Shown in pieces: positions 1-7,769 of a stretch of DNA of 64,000 bases. How positions within the stretch are numbered: position 1 is the stretch's first letter; every line of letters begins with the position of its first letter. The DNA comes from Bradyrhizobium cytisi. Its GTDB lineage: Bacteria > Pseudomonadota > Alphaproteobacteria > Rhizobiales > Xanthobacteraceae. The notes beneath the pieces are model-generated. The model searched no databases. It was given only the letters and a program-made list of their open reading frames with translations, and had not been told where the DNA came from. The stretch is from contig NZ_VSSR01000029.1 in assembly GCF_008123515.1 (NCBI RefSeq), positions 124,001 through 188,000 on the forward strand, read 5' to 3'. A program made the translations under genes and the position numbers.

Positions 1-659
1 GACGGCCTGCGTGCGGCGATCTTGTCGAGGTTCGCGACCCAGGCCGCGCGCTGCTCCTTGGTCGGCGTATCGGCGGTCCAAACGTGAACACCGGAGAAGA
101 TCATCACACCGCCGAACACGGCGTTCAGGGAGGGAACGAAGAGATAGCGGCGGTTGGCAAGGCCGTCGGCATTGACGATTTCGATCGTCTCGCCGTCAAC
201 CGCGAAAGAGGTTTCATCGAAAGCTTCCGGCAGCACGATGTCTGCCAGGGTCTGCGGACCGTTCTCCTTCAACTGCGGGCCCCAGACGGCGAGCTTTTTC
301 TCCACATTTCCCTTGATGGCCGCAAGCGTCGCGGATGCCGCCAGCACCTTGGCATTCGGAAAGGCTTCGCGCACGGGCTTCAGGCTGAAATAGTAGTCGG
401 GATCAGATTGGCTGATGTAGATGGTCGTCAGCTTCTTGCCCGTCGCCTTGATCGCCTCGGCCAGCGCACGTCCGTCGGGATAAGAGAATCCGCCGTCGAT
501 CAGGACCGCCTCGGTGGGACCATCGAGCAGCACCGGAGCACGAAAAAACCCGTTGGGGCCGGCGGGAAAATGCTTCCAGCTCAGCTTGGACTCAGCGGAA
601 TACCCAACATCAGCGGGAGCAAATACGGCGGCGGCGCTGGCAGCAAGGATCGTTTTCAC
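1..659 (-). CDS. MBL-fold metallohydrolase-like protein, 3' end outside the window
   Basis: The reading frame opens at GTG 659 behind an AGGAGA ribosome site and runs off the left edge without a stop (about 219 codons visible). A short hydrophobic N-terminus is followed by a metallo-beta-lactamase-like fold: a substrate-loop strand with LIDGGFSYPDG (about residues 53-63), then a strand where the metal motif HxHxDH should stand. Here it reads SQSDPDYY (about 83-90), so the two first His are Gln and Asp and the last His is Tyr; only the second Asp remains. Metal-dependent hydrolysis is therefore doubtful. The family is inferred from overall pattern; the function is unknown. Confidence 0.72.
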   Translation of the reverse strand, partial: MKTILAASAAAVFAPADVGYSAESKLSWKHFPAGPNGFFRAPVLLDGPTEAVLIDGGFSYPDGRALAEAIKATGKKLTTIYISQSDPDYYFSLKPVREAFPNAKVLAASATLAAIKGNVEKKLAVWGPQLKENGPQTLADIVLPEAFDETSFAVDGETIEIVNADGLANRRYLFVPSLNAVFGGVMIFSGVHVWTADTPTKEQRAAWVANLDKIAARRP

Positions 660-728
660 GATCTGTCTCCTTGAGAACATCGGTCTCTCCATCAAACTTC
701 GTCAGTGGGATAAGTCGGTCTTGAGCCT

Positions 729-1361
729 TCAAGCCGCGCGCAACTGGGCAGCCAGCAGATCGAAGCGCCCGAACAACAAGCTGCTGCTCAGCAACCGGCG
801 TCCGGCACCTTCGCCGGCCACCAGCGCCGGCACACCATCGACGGCAAATCGCGCCATCTCGGAACGGGCAGCTTCGACCCGTCCCCGGTAAGCCGCGAGG
901 ATGGCATCGTCTGGCGCCCGAACGCGGCCAGCCGCATCGGTGAATTGCGCTTCGTCGAGCACGTCGGCGACGACCTGAAGACTGGAATTGTCCCGGCCGT
1001 CGACATAGCGAGCGCGCTGCAGCAGTTTTAGCGCCTCCAATTCGCGAGCGGGCTCCGCGAGGCCGACTGCGACCAGGCCAAGGGTTGCGGGGGCCGAGTC
1101 GAACATGCCGCCGATATTGCTGAGGATCTGGTTGCGATAAGGCTCAGTGAAAGCTTGGCCCGTGAGTCGCGCAATGCGCCGATCGTTCTGCCAGGCATAG
1201 GCCGCAAAATGCTGGTCCATTGGTCGGGCGGCCTCACCTGCGAACATGCCGGTCGGTGCGAGCTCCAGCCTCGTGTCGGCCAGCCGCGCAAGCTGGTCCA
1301 AAACCGGTCCAGCGCCGTAGCACCAGCCGCACAGAGGGTCGAAGAGATAGGTGATCCGCAT
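729..1361 (-). CDS. DsbA/FrnE-family thioredoxin-fold protein
   Basis: Begins MRITYLFDPLCGWCYGAG: the CGWC redox pair at residues 11-14 directly after the first strand is typical of the cytoplasmic DsbA/FrnE-like (2-hydroxychromene-isomerase-related) proteins. About 210 residues, mostly helical insertion, then a VDGVPALV segment matching the cis-proline loop of thioredoxin folds (V-P). No signal peptide, so probably cytosolic. The in-frame ATG at 1385 would add eight residues; I chose 1361 because the family normally starts right at the first strand. Transcribed divergently from the LysR gene, which is a plausible regulator. Substrate unknown. Confidence 0.8.
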   Translation of the reverse strand: MRITYLFDPLCGWCYGAGPVLDQLARLADTRLELAPTGMFAGEAARPMDQHFAAYAWQNDRRIARLTGQAFTEPYRNQILSNIGGMFDSAPATLGLVAVGLAEPARELEALKLLQRARYVDGRDNSSLQVVADVLDEAQFTDAAGRVRAPDDAILAAYRGRVEAARSEMARFAVDGVPALVAGEGAGRRLLSSSLLFGRFDLLAAQLRAA

Positions 1362-1474
1362 GATTTCAAGCCGCTGCGATTCCATGTGCCGCAGAATTAG
1401 CCGACGCCAATTGATTGATAAACGCTACATAATGATACATATTGTTAGCTGCTGGCTTACAATCACTGAGTCCA

Positions 1475-2371
1475 ATGGAAACGATCAACCTCAATCGCCT
1501 GGCCTATTTCGCGGCAGTGGTTGACGCGGGCTCCTTTACCCGCGCGGCCGAGCGGCTCGGCATCACCAAGACGGTCGTCAGCCAGCAGGTCGCGCGGCTC
1601 GAGGCCGAACTGAAGACGGCGCTCCTGCTGCGGACGACCAGAAGAGTGGGGCCGACCGAGGCCGGACGCCTGCTGCACGCCCGCTGCGTCATGATCCTGC
1701 GCGAGGCCGAGTATGCCATAGACGAGCTTGCCCAGACGAACGCCGAGCCCATGGGGGTACTGCGGATCGCAGCGCCGAACGACTACGGTGCATCGACCAT
1801 TGCGCCGGTCGCGGCCGAATTTGCGCGGAAGTACCCGGCATGCGGCGTCGATCTGGTTCTCTCGGATACCAGGACGGACCTCATCGCCAACCAGATCGAT
1901 CTGTCGATTCGCGTCGGCTGGCTGAATGACTCAAGTCTTCAAGCCCGACGGCTCGGGACGTTCCGCCAGTTATTGGTAGCCCCGCCGGAGATCGCCGTGG
2001 CGGTTCGCGTGGACAAGCCCGATGACCTTGCGGCTTTGCCGTTCATCGCCAATGGGGCGCTCAGTGAGCCGCTGGTCTGGCGCTTCACGAGAAACGATAT
2101 CGAAGTCTGCACAGTTCGCATGCGACAAGCGATCGCGATCAACACGACGCCAGCAGTGCTTGCGGCGGCACTTGCCGGCGGAGGCCTGTCCGTGCTGCCC
2201 GACTTCCTTGTTTCGGAGCATCTGAAAGCCGGACGGCTTGTCCATGTCCTGCCGTCCTGGGCCCTGCCATCAGGCGGTATTCATGTCGTCTATCCCGCCG
2301 CCCGCTTTCGCGCGCCCAAGGTCACGGCATTCGTTGCGATGCTGTCGCGGGTCGCAAGACGCTCATCTTAG
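1475..2371 (+). CDS. LysR-family transcriptional regulator
   Basis: About 298 residues. The N-terminal winged helix-turn-helix is clear (LNRLAYFAAVVDAGSFTRAA, then recognition helix around TKTVVSQQVARLE), followed by the long linker helix and a periplasmic-binding-like effector domain (PVAAEFARKYPACGVDLVLS, residues about 115-135). Start ATG 1475 gives the usual METINLNRL opening; the upstream TTG 1442 adds only 11 unlikely residues. It faces the DsbA-like gene across an AT-richer spacer, the standard arrangement for a LysR regulator and its target. The last codons overlap the antisense end of the GMC pseudogene. Confidence 0.92.
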   Translation: METINLNRLAYFAAVVDAGSFTRAAERLGITKTVVSQQVARLEAELKTALLLRTTRRVGPTEAGRLLHARCVMILREAEYAIDELAQTNAEPMGVLRIAAPNDYGASTIAPVAAEFARKYPACGVDLVLSDTRTDLIANQIDLSIRVGWLNDSSLQARRLGTFRQLLVAPPEIAVAVRVDKPDDLAALPFIANGALSEPLVWRFTRNDIEVCTVRMRQAIAINTTPAVLAAALAGGGLSVLPDFLVSEHLKAGRLVHVLPSWALPSGGIHVVYPAARFRAPKVTAFVAMLSRVARRSS

Positions 2372-2530
2372 TTCTTTTATCATCATCGTCGGAGCGTTGG
2401 TGTTGCCGGAAACGAGACGCGGCATGATCGACGCGTCGGCGATCCGGAGGCCTTCGACCCCTCAGATCCTCCGAGACGACCGACATCGGATCATCGGCCG
2501 CCCCCATGCAGTCCTCGAGGCCGCCAGTTC
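2363..2530 (-). pseudogene. C-terminal remnant of a GMC-family oxidoreductase
   Basis: Read on the minus strand this stretch gives CMGAADDPMSVVSEDLR and then, after a frame change, VEGLRIADASIMPRLVSGNT followed by NAPTMMIKEL and a stop at 2363-2365. These are the conserved C-terminal motifs of choline-dehydrogenase-type GMC enzymes (G-x-C-x-M-G and V-E-G-L-R-V-x-D-A-S-I-M-P). The frame breaks at about 2457, between DLR and VEG, with a few bases missing. The FAD-binding N-terminus and the rest of the gene are absent, so this is a decayed 3' end. It overlaps the last codons of the convergent LysR gene. Confidence 0.8.
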
Positions 2531-3034
2531 ATTCATTGATGCAACAAGGTCGATCAAGCAGCATCCTTGATGGATCCCGCGCCCAACCTGCGTGACAGAA
2601 ACCTTCGGATTTTCTCAACCATCATGAACTTGTGAAGAAATCTTTTGTTTGAACTACTCTGCTTAACGCGGCGGCCACCAAACGACCGCCGCTTGTCTGA
2701 GCTGCTTTTGGACTCGATACGGCACTTGGCACTGAATGTGTGCTGGCGACCTTGCTTCACCGAGCTACACCATCATCGTGGACACGACAGGTTGTCCGAT
2801 TTGTGCGCCGTAATGAGCTATTCTACGATGAGCGCATCACAGATCTGTCGGCGTGGCCTCCCTGCGGTATATGTTGCGGATGAAAGCCACGCAGATAGGC
2901 CAGTATGGTCGCTGTAATGCACCACACCGTTTAGTTCGATTCTGGAACGAGCATCAGAAGCTCCATTTCCAGACCCGCCCAAAAATTCGACGGGAATAGA
3001 GCTGTTACATAACGAACTTAGCAGCTTTAAGTGC
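2531..3034. other. Region without a recognisable gene
   Basis: About 500 bases, visibly more AT-rich than the surroundings around 2580-2700. Short open frames exist on both strands but none shows a recognisable family, a ribosome site or consistent codon usage. It lies between a GMC pseudogene and the tRNA-Gln fragment, consistent with decayed integrated DNA. Confidence 0.5.
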
Positions 3035-3079
3035 TGGCTGGGGCGGAAGGGATCGAACCTCCGAATGGCGGAATCAAAA
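3035..3079 (-). other. 3' half of a tRNA-Gln(TTG) gene, possible attachment-site scar
   Basis: On the minus strand the bases form a coherent tRNA 3' half: anticodon loop TTTTGAT (3073-3079), anticodon-stem 3' arm TCCGC, variable loop, T-arm GGAGG-TTCGATC-CCTTC (3046-3062), acceptor arm CGCCCCA, discriminator G and an encoded CCA at 3035-3037. The T-stem pairs with one G-T wobble. The 5' half (acceptor, D-arm, anticodon 5' stem) is missing: bases beyond 3079 do not continue the tRNA. A tRNA 3' end ending in CCA without its 5' half is what integration of an island at a tRNA gene leaves behind. The label tRNA-Gln rests on the TTG anticodon position and recalled rhizobial tRNA-Gln sequence. Confidence 0.75.
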
Positions 3080-3506
3080 CCTGCTTGATTATTCAATGAT
3101 TCCACGGCGCATTTGGAAAAAAGGCTCAGAATGTCCTCCAGATAATTCAATAGCTTGGCAGCTGTTTCCAAATGAAAGCAGTCCTCCTCGCTATCCTGGC
3201 GATTGCGCTCAATGTTCCCCGCGCCTTGACTAAACCAAAAGAGAGCCACCGCTTTCGTGGCCGACGTTTTCGTTCCTGAACATCAGGCCGGACAAAATAT
3301 CACGATCTACACAGCAGTCAGTTTTAGGGATATGGGACCGATTCCACGTGGAAAGCGCTTCCCGGTCGCCAAGGCTTCTGCGTGGAAGAGCCCAACCAGC
3401 TTACGCGCGGCAGCCTCCGGACTGGCAAATGGGCGTTCGGTGACGAGTTTCTTCGCTGGAAGCAAACCTGAAGCCCATGCTTAATGCCGTAACTCGCCCG
3501 GCAATC
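3080..3506. other. Region without a clear gene; one short coding remnant
   Basis: Only a 52-residue minus-strand frame (3307-3465, listed separately) shows protein-like character. The rest shows nothing I can name. It separates the tRNA-Gln fragment from the IS91-type pseudogene. Confidence 0.4.
3307..3465 (-). CDS. Possible small protein or coding remnant, 52 residues
   Basis: From a TTG at 3465 the frame reads LLPAKKLVTERPFASPEAAA, then RKLVGLFHAEALATGKRFPR and a stop at 3307. The charged, helix-like SPEAAARKLVGL segment resembles the start of small hypothetical proteins common in rhizobia, which usually continue with a longer beta-rich part. No good ribosome site is seen and an in-frame stop lies just upstream, so this may be the leftover of a larger gene. 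Function unknown. Confidence 0.25.
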   Translation of the reverse strand: MLPAKKLVTERPFASPEAAARKLVGLFHAEALATGKRFPRGIGPISLKLTAV

Positions 3507-4460
3507 TCATGCCAATTCGGCGATGTTCACAAATCCCGCCGAGCGACGCTCTGGAGCAGACCAGGCGTACCCGACGCGCGACCACGGCTGATCCTGGGGA
3601 AGCGCGTTGTCGAGCCGATGCTCGCCTTCCGCGGTTTGATTCAGCTGCGACCCGTTTCTGCTTCTGTGAAGGTTTTCGGATGCCGGCCCCCTGACGGTGG
3701 GGCCGCGCACACGGGGCCGACGTCCGCAAACCTCCAAGGGAGGAAACCGCGGGATGGGCACGAGGGTAGCGCGGCGTGAACTATGGGGATTTGAGTGCCG
3801 CGGATGATGTGGGTGATTGGAATTGAGCCGGTTCAGTGAGTTGGCCGAGGGCGGAGCGGCTAACGCATGAGCGGCGGGTCGCGCTGAACGTTGTGAGTTG
3901 GCGGCCGATTTGCTACACCGGCTGGATATCTGAGCGCGCTCTGCCGTGGCCGATCGAGAGGCAGCGATCGCGACGATGATGATCATGCGACCGCCGCAGC
4001 ATGGGCAGCTCGGCTTGGTTTGATCGGCGGGGGCAGCAGTGGTGGGTTGGCCTTCAGAATTTGCAGCGGCGAGCAGCTCACGCGCGCGAGCGATGTTATC
4101 TGTGCGGGTGCCACTGGCGAGCAGGCTGTAGTGACGGATGCGGTGGAGCCCTGCGGCAGGACGTGGATGAGGAAGCGGCGGATGAACTCGCCGGTAGCAA
4201 GTGTCATGACCTTCTGACGATCACGACCATCGGCACGATAGTCCTTACTCGGAAGGTGACGCGGCTGCGGTCGCAGGCGATCAGCCGGCTGTTGGCGATG
4301 GCAACGCGGTAGGTATAGCGCGACAGATAGACCAGCACAGCCTGTGGCCCGCCGAACGGGCGCTTGGCATAGACCACCCATTCGGCGCGGCGTAGCGGAG
4401 CCAGATAGGCCGCGAACGTCTGCGGATCGGCGAGACCGGCATGATTGCCATCTGCGGATA
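3507..4460 (-). pseudogene. IS91-family (HUH, Y1/Y2) transposase remnant with frameshifts
   Basis: Three minus-strand frames together spell the C-terminal half of an IS91/IS801-type transposase: EWVVYAKRPFGGPQAVLVYL and SRYTYRVAIANSRLIACDRS (4260-4400), then in a second frame KDYRADGRDRQKVMTLATGE with FIRRFLIHVLPQG (4165-4265), then in a third frame HRIRHYSLLASGTRTDNIAR through the zinc-like motif CPCCGGRM (about 3984-4160). At least two frameshifts and loss of the whole N-terminal half, including the catalytic tyrosine region, make it inactive. The last frame stays open to 3507, longer than the normal tail. A 7-bp inverted repeat (3684-3690 with 3699-3705) lies inside this tail. Part of the decayed mobile region. 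Confidence 0.85.
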
Positions 4461-4784
4461 AATGTCCGTCAGCCGCCAAGATCGACTGATCTTTACAACG
4501 CCGGCTTGTATCGCAATATCGGACATCAGCGCCGACGTTGAAGGCGACGGCCAAGGGCTAATTGCGACCATTGGGACTAGCGCATCGTATTGCTTCGGTG
4601 GTTGAAAGGGCGCAACGCCGCGAAGGATACGCGGTTCTGGAACGATTCCGCCTGTGCCACCTTAAATCACGTGTTGCATGGAGTTCGTTCGTGGCGCTTC
4701 TCCGCTATCTCCGCGATGTAGGGAAGGAGATCATCCGTTCCGCCGGTCTTCGTGAAGGGCTGTCGCTCACCTCTTCCCGCCACC
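4461..4784. other. Region without a recognisable gene
   Basis: Joins the truncated transposase to the recombinase tail. Open frames are short and shift; I recognise no family. It may contain the decayed upstream part of the integrase, but no catalytic Arg or His motif can be read. Confidence 0.4.
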
Positions 4785-4946
4785 GGCGGGTTCACTGAGG
4801 GAGCCGACAGCGATCTCACGGATGCTGAATTGCGAGCGGCCGGACGGCACCGGTCCTCGCGACAGCTCCCGACATACGCGATGCGCACGCGCAAACAGCA
4901 TATTTCGGGCACGAAGAAGCGTCGCGAGGAGCGAACAAAGTCAGCG
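4785..4946 (+). pseudogene. C-terminal remnant of a tyrosine recombinase (integrase)
   Basis: Plus-strand translation gives GGFTEGADSDLTDAELRAAG followed by RHRSSRQLPTYAMRTRKQHI and SGTKKRREERTKSA. The pattern (T-x-A-E-L-R-A-A-G-R-H-R-S-S, then a Y-x-x-x-x-x-K tail and a basic end) matches the C-terminal part of a group of rhizobial phage-type integrases. In intact members this follows the catalytic R-H-x-x-R box; here the upstream catalytic core is absent and no start or ribosome site is present. It lies near the IS91 remnant and the tRNA-Gln fragment, so it is probably the last piece of the enzyme that inserted the element. Confidence 0.6.
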
Positions 4947-5048
4947 GGGCCGCTGACCGCGTGTCAGAATGGCTTCTGGGGATCGTTCGGCCGGAAGCGT
5001 GCGTTCATCGCACGACCATTGTGCTTCGTTCATTAGCCAACAGATGCA

Positions 5049-5069
5049 CCAGCATTTGACGAATGCTGG
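5049..5069. repeat. Perfect 8-bp inverted repeat (hairpin)
   Basis: CCAGCATT at 5049-5056 and its exact complement AATGCTGG at 5062-5069, with a 5-base loop TGACG. No T-run follows, so it is not a typical intrinsic terminator. It lies between the integrase remnant and a frameshifted small gene and could be a recombination or regulatory site. Confidence 0.5.
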
Positions 5070-5116
5070 CTCTGCGACGGCAAGGAACCATCGTCTCGGA
5101 AGCGAGTTCGGAGGTG

Positions 5117-5298
5117 ATGAACGCGCAAATCAACATTTTTGAGAAGGCAATCGAGCGGATCAAGAAGGCGTGCGATCTGGTGGGTCTTGGTTGCCGGAAC
5201 TGGAGACTTACCTGGAAGGCCTCGTCGCGGACGGCGAGACCAGCGAGGACCGGCTAACCGTCGACGGCCTGACTTTTCTCAAGAGCAACACAAGATAG
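5117..5298 (+). pseudogene. Frameshifted small hypothetical gene
   Basis: ATG 5117 opens MNAQINIFEKAIERIKKACD, a well-formed amphipathic helix; after residue 25 the meaningful continuation moves to another frame, PELETYLEGLVADGETSEDR and LTVDGLTFLKSNTR with a stop at 5296-5298. Joined, the two parts make a roughly 60-residue acidic helical protein of the kind often seen as small hypotheticals in Bradyrhizobium. The frame break near 5193 suggests recent inactivation or a sequencing error. A GGAGGT lies too close to the ATG to be a normal ribosome site. Function unknown. Confidence 0.45.
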
Positions 5299-5302
5299 CC
5301 CG

Positions 5303-5479
5303 TCAGGAAATCTCGTCCGGAAGCTTCCATTCGGGCCTTGGCTTGCATCGTTCGACCTTGAGCTGAACTCTGTATCGTCTTGCCGCGTCCAGGAGATCCT
5401 TCCTGACGTCGTGATCGGCGGCCTCGGCAGCGAGAGCTTGGGCTCGATCGGCTTGGTGCTCCAGAGCTTCCCGATTCAC
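5303..5479 (-). CDS. Small hypothetical protein, 58 residues
   Basis: Starts at GTG 5479, whose bases overlap the TGA stop of the upstream gene (5476-5478) as GTGA, a classic translational-coupling junction. The product is predicted almost wholly helical and charged (NREALEHQADRAQALAAEAA, then DHDVRKDLLDAARRYRVQL), with a tail KPRPEWKLPDEIS. No signal peptide or membrane segment. It forms a two-gene unit with the 60-residue protein. Function unknown; small proteins of this type accompany stress genes in rhizobia. Confidence 0.55.
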   Translation of the reverse strand: MNREALEHQADRAQALAAEAADHDVRKDLLDAARRYRVQLKVERCKPRPEWKLPDEIS

Positions 5480-5658
5480 GGCTCGACCCGTTTAACGTGG
5501 TAGCCGTCTGGCAGGATTTGGCCACCTTCCTCGTCAGCCACCGGAACGTCGGTGACGAGCCCTTCTATGAGCGCCGCCTCCCACACTTCCTTCTCGGTTG
5601 GAAATGCAGCACCGATTTGTCTGTCGCGTTCGAACAATGCGTACATCGGAACTCCCAT
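5476..5658 (-). CDS. Small hypothetical protein, 60 residues
   Basis: ATG 5658 is preceded by AAAGGA at a good distance. The product reads MGVPMYALFERDRQIGAAFP, then TEKEVWEAALIEGLVTDVPV and a tail ADEEGGQILPDGYHVKRV. The compact alpha/beta pattern with conserved-looking G-Y-H-V end is familiar from small uncharacterised rhizobial proteins. A near-consensus EcfG promoter (GGAAC-N17-GGTT on the minus strand, 5741-5766) lies about 80 bases upstream. Translationally coupled to the 58-residue gene downstream. Confidence 0.65.
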   Translation of the reverse strand: MGVPMYALFERDRQIGAAFPTEKEVWEAALIEGLVTDVPVADEEGGQILPDGYHVKRVEP

Positions 5659-5740
5659 GCAGCATTCCTTTCGTCGTTTCGCCATCCTGACCGAGCGACC
5701 ATTCGTTCCGGGGTTCTCCCTGGGTCTCCAGTCTTCGACT

Positions 5741-5766
5741 AACCCAGTGCCATAAACTGACGTTCC
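5741..5766 (-). promoter_or_regulatory. Near-consensus EcfG-type promoter
   Basis: GGAAC at 5766-5762 and GGTT at 5744-5741 on the minus strand, spacing 17. One mismatch to GGAAC-N16/17-CGTT. It points to the two small genes ending at 5303. Confidence 0.35.
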
Positions 5767-5809
5767 CAAGAGGATACCAAGCTTCGCGCTCGGTCCCGGC
5801 CCGTCTTTC

Positions 5810-5834
5810 GGAACGAGGGGTAACGGACACCGTT
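5810..5834 (+). promoter_or_regulatory. EcfG-type general-stress promoter (exact match)
   Basis: GGAAC at 5810-5814, 16 bases, CGTT at 5831-5834: exact agreement with the alphaproteobacterial EcfG/SigT consensus. It lies 35 bases before ATG 5870 in the right direction. Confidence 0.7.
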
Positions 5835-5869
5835 GATCGTCCAGTCATGGCGAGAGGAACGGTTCAGAG

Positions 5870-6805
5870 ATGACCAGGATACGGAAGATCAGGTTTCACC
5901 GTTTCGGTGACAACGAGGTACTCCAACTCGACGAAGTCGAGCAGTCGGGGCCGGACGCTCGCCAAATTCTGGTGGCTGTCCGCGCTGCAAGCGTGAACCC
6001 GGTCGACTTCAAGATCCGCTCCGGCAAATATCCCTCGGTGAAAGATGACCGGCTGCCTTATACCCCCGGCCGTGACATCTCCGGCATCGTTCTGCAATGC
6101 GGGCCCCAGGTCGATCGCGTGCGCGTCGGCGATGAGGTGATCGGCATGGTCCCGGTCTGGGGCGGAGGCTATGCCGAGCAGGTCGTCCTCGAGGAGCGCG
6201 CCATCGCCATCAAACCCGCTGGTATTGACCATATCCACGCGGCTGCAATACCGCTGGCCGGACAGACGGCGCATCAGGGCCTGTTTAGACACGGCCAATT
6301 GCGGGCCGGAGAATCCGTCCTGATTCACGGCGGGTCCGGCGGCGTCGGCCATTTTGCCGTTCAGTTCGCCAAGGCAAGCGGGGCGCGTGTCCTGACCACG
6401 GTATCGACAGAACACGTCACGTTTGCCCGCTCCCTCGGGGCAGACGTCGTGATCGACTACAAGAACCAACGCTTTGAAGACGCCGCTTCTGACGTCGACC
6501 TGGTGTTCGACTTGATCGATGGAGAGACGCGTGAGCGGTCCTGGGCCGTGCTGAAGCAAGGCGGACGGCTGATTTCCACCCTGACAGCACCGTCGCAGGA
6601 TAGGGCTCGCGCCGCGGGCGTGAAGGCGATGCGATATACCGTCGAGCCCGACGGAGACGAACTGTCCGGGATTGGCGCGCTGATCGCGACTGGAAACGTC
6701 CGACCGCACGTCGAGAAAAGCTTTCCACTCGAGCAAGCGATGGTGGCACTTGCGTCGGTCGAGCGCGGGCATTCGGCGGGAAAGGTCGTGCTTGCGGTGT
6801 CCTGA
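5870..6805 (+). CDS. NADP-dependent quinone oxidoreductase-like MDR protein
   Basis: A 311-residue medium-chain dehydrogenase/reductase of the zinc-free quinone oxidoreductase branch: N-terminal GroES-like domain with SVNPVDFKIRSG (about 41-52) and TPGRDISGIV, then the nucleotide-binding domain with HGGSGGVGHFAVQFAKASGA (about 152-171). The zinc-ligand cysteines of alcohol dehydrogenases are absent. It should reduce quinones or reactive enones with NADPH in the cytosol. Preceded by an exact EcfG promoter at 5810-5834; the DUF72 gene follows within 20 bases and is probably co-transcribed. An ATG at 5847 is blocked by an in-frame stop, so 5870 is the start. Confidence 0.88.
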   Translation: MTRIRKIRFHRFGDNEVLQLDEVEQSGPDARQILVAVRAASVNPVDFKIRSGKYPSVKDDRLPYTPGRDISGIVLQCGPQVDRVRVGDEVIGMVPVWGGGYAEQVVLEERAIAIKPAGIDHIHAAAIPLAGQTAHQGLFRHGQLRAGESVLIHGGSGGVGHFAVQFAKASGARVLTTVSTEHVTFARSLGADVVIDYKNQRFEDAASDVDLVFDLIDGETRERSWAVLKQGGRLISTLTAPSQDRARAAGVKAMRYTVEPDGDELSGIGALIATGNVRPHVEKSFPLEQAMVALASVERGHSAGKVVLAVS

Positions 6806-6823
6806 GTTGAGTTGAAATTCCAC

Positions 6824-7546
6824 ATGGCACGCGTTCATATCGGCACGTCAGGTTGGCACTACGCATCTTGGCGTGGGCCTTTCTTTCCCAAGGAGCTTCC
6901 GATCAAGCAGCAGCTTTGCCACTACGCCAGCCAGTTTGATACGACCGAGCTCAATGGGGTGTTTTATCGGACGCCGACGCCGGAGGCCGTAAAAGGCTGG
7001 CGCGAGCAGACCGGCAAGGATTTTGTCTTCGCGTGGAAGGCTTCAAAGTTCATTACGCATTGGAAGCGATTGTCGGATCGGTCGGTGAACAGTCTTGAGC
7101 TACTTGAAGAGCGCCGTTCGCTGTTGGGGCAGAAAGCCGGCCCCATCCTCTTCCAGCTTCCACCGCAATTCGAGGCCGATGCAGATCGGCTCGCCTCCTT
7201 TCTTGAACTTCTGTCTCGCAAACGACGTTACAGCTTCGAGTTTCGGCATCCCAGCTGGTATCATCCGGGCATTCTGAAAATACTGAGGAAGGCAAACATC
7301 TCGCTTTGTCTTTCCGATCATCACGATGCACCAGCGCCTTGGAAGCGAACCGCGAATTTCGTCTACATTCGAGGCCACGGACCGAGCGGCCGCTATCACG
7401 GTCGTTACCCGCCGGCCATTCTGGAAGAATGGGCCAGACGCATCAGGTCCTGGAAGCGGCAGGGCTGCGACGTCTATGTCTATTTCGACAACGACCAGAA
7501 AAGCGCGGCGCCGGCCGATGCCAAACGGCTGAAGGAACTAGTCTAG
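6824..7546 (+). CDS. DUF72-family protein (YecE-like)
   Basis: A 240-residue DUF72 protein with the family opening HIGTSGWHYASWRGPFFP, the segment QFDTTELNGVFYRTPTPEAV, a middle GPILFQLPPQF and the end YVYFDNDQKSAAPADAKRL. The fold is a TIM barrel of unknown activity. The start ATG 6824 gives the canonical MARVHIGTSGW; an in-frame TTG four codons earlier is less likely. It begins 18 bases after the oxidoreductase stop, so it should share the EcfG promoter. Confidence 0.9.
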   Translation: MARVHIGTSGWHYASWRGPFFPKELPIKQQLCHYASQFDTTELNGVFYRTPTPEAVKGWREQTGKDFVFAWKASKFITHWKRLSDRSVNSLELLEERRSLLGQKAGPILFQLPPQFEADADRLASFLELLSRKRRYSFEFRHPSWYHPGILKILRKANISLCLSDHHDAPAPWKRTANFVYIRGHGPSGRYHGRYPPAILEEWARRIRSWKRQGCDVYVYFDNDQKSAAPADAKRLKELV

Positions 7547-7571
7547 GCATTTTCGGCTGACATTCGACGCA

Positions 7572-7742
7572 TCACGGACCGCCAGACACAGACCCTGCGA
7601 TGACCATGACGAGCTCCGACAGGTCGATCTTGCCGTTGACGACCAACTCGTCCGAGCCTTCCACTCTGAGAATCTGAGGGCTGTTTGCGGCCTGACGCTT
7701 CAGTTCACCGATGATTGCTTCCTTGAGCTTCTCTTCAAGCAT
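7572..7742 (-). CDS. Small hypothetical protein downstream of the YdeP-type oxidoreductase
   Basis: ATG 7742 has a strong AAGGAGG six bases upstream. The 56-residue product begins MLEEKLKEAIIGELKRQAAN and continues with a beta-strand part, RVEGSDELVVNGKIDLSELV. It has no cysteines or membrane segment. It starts 27 bases after the stop of the molybdopterin oxidoreductase and is almost certainly co-transcribed, so it may be an accessory or a chaperone-like partner. No family recognised. Confidence 0.7.
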   Translation of the reverse strand: MLEEKLKEAIIGELKRQAANSPQILRVEGSDELVVNGKIDLSELVMVIAGSVSGGP

Positions 7743-7769
7743 CGTTTCCTCCTTCAACCGCCATGGCTG

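Noticed and set aside
2818..3249. A 143-codon minus-strand open frame
   Set aside because: It runs through the tRNA-Gln fragment, has no ribosome site and no family resemblance; chance frame in decayed DNA.
3684..3705. Seven-base GC-rich inverted repeat as a terminator or IS91 end
   Set aside because: It lies inside the still open tail of the transposase frame and no T-run follows; IS91 end hairpins could not be confirmed without a reference.
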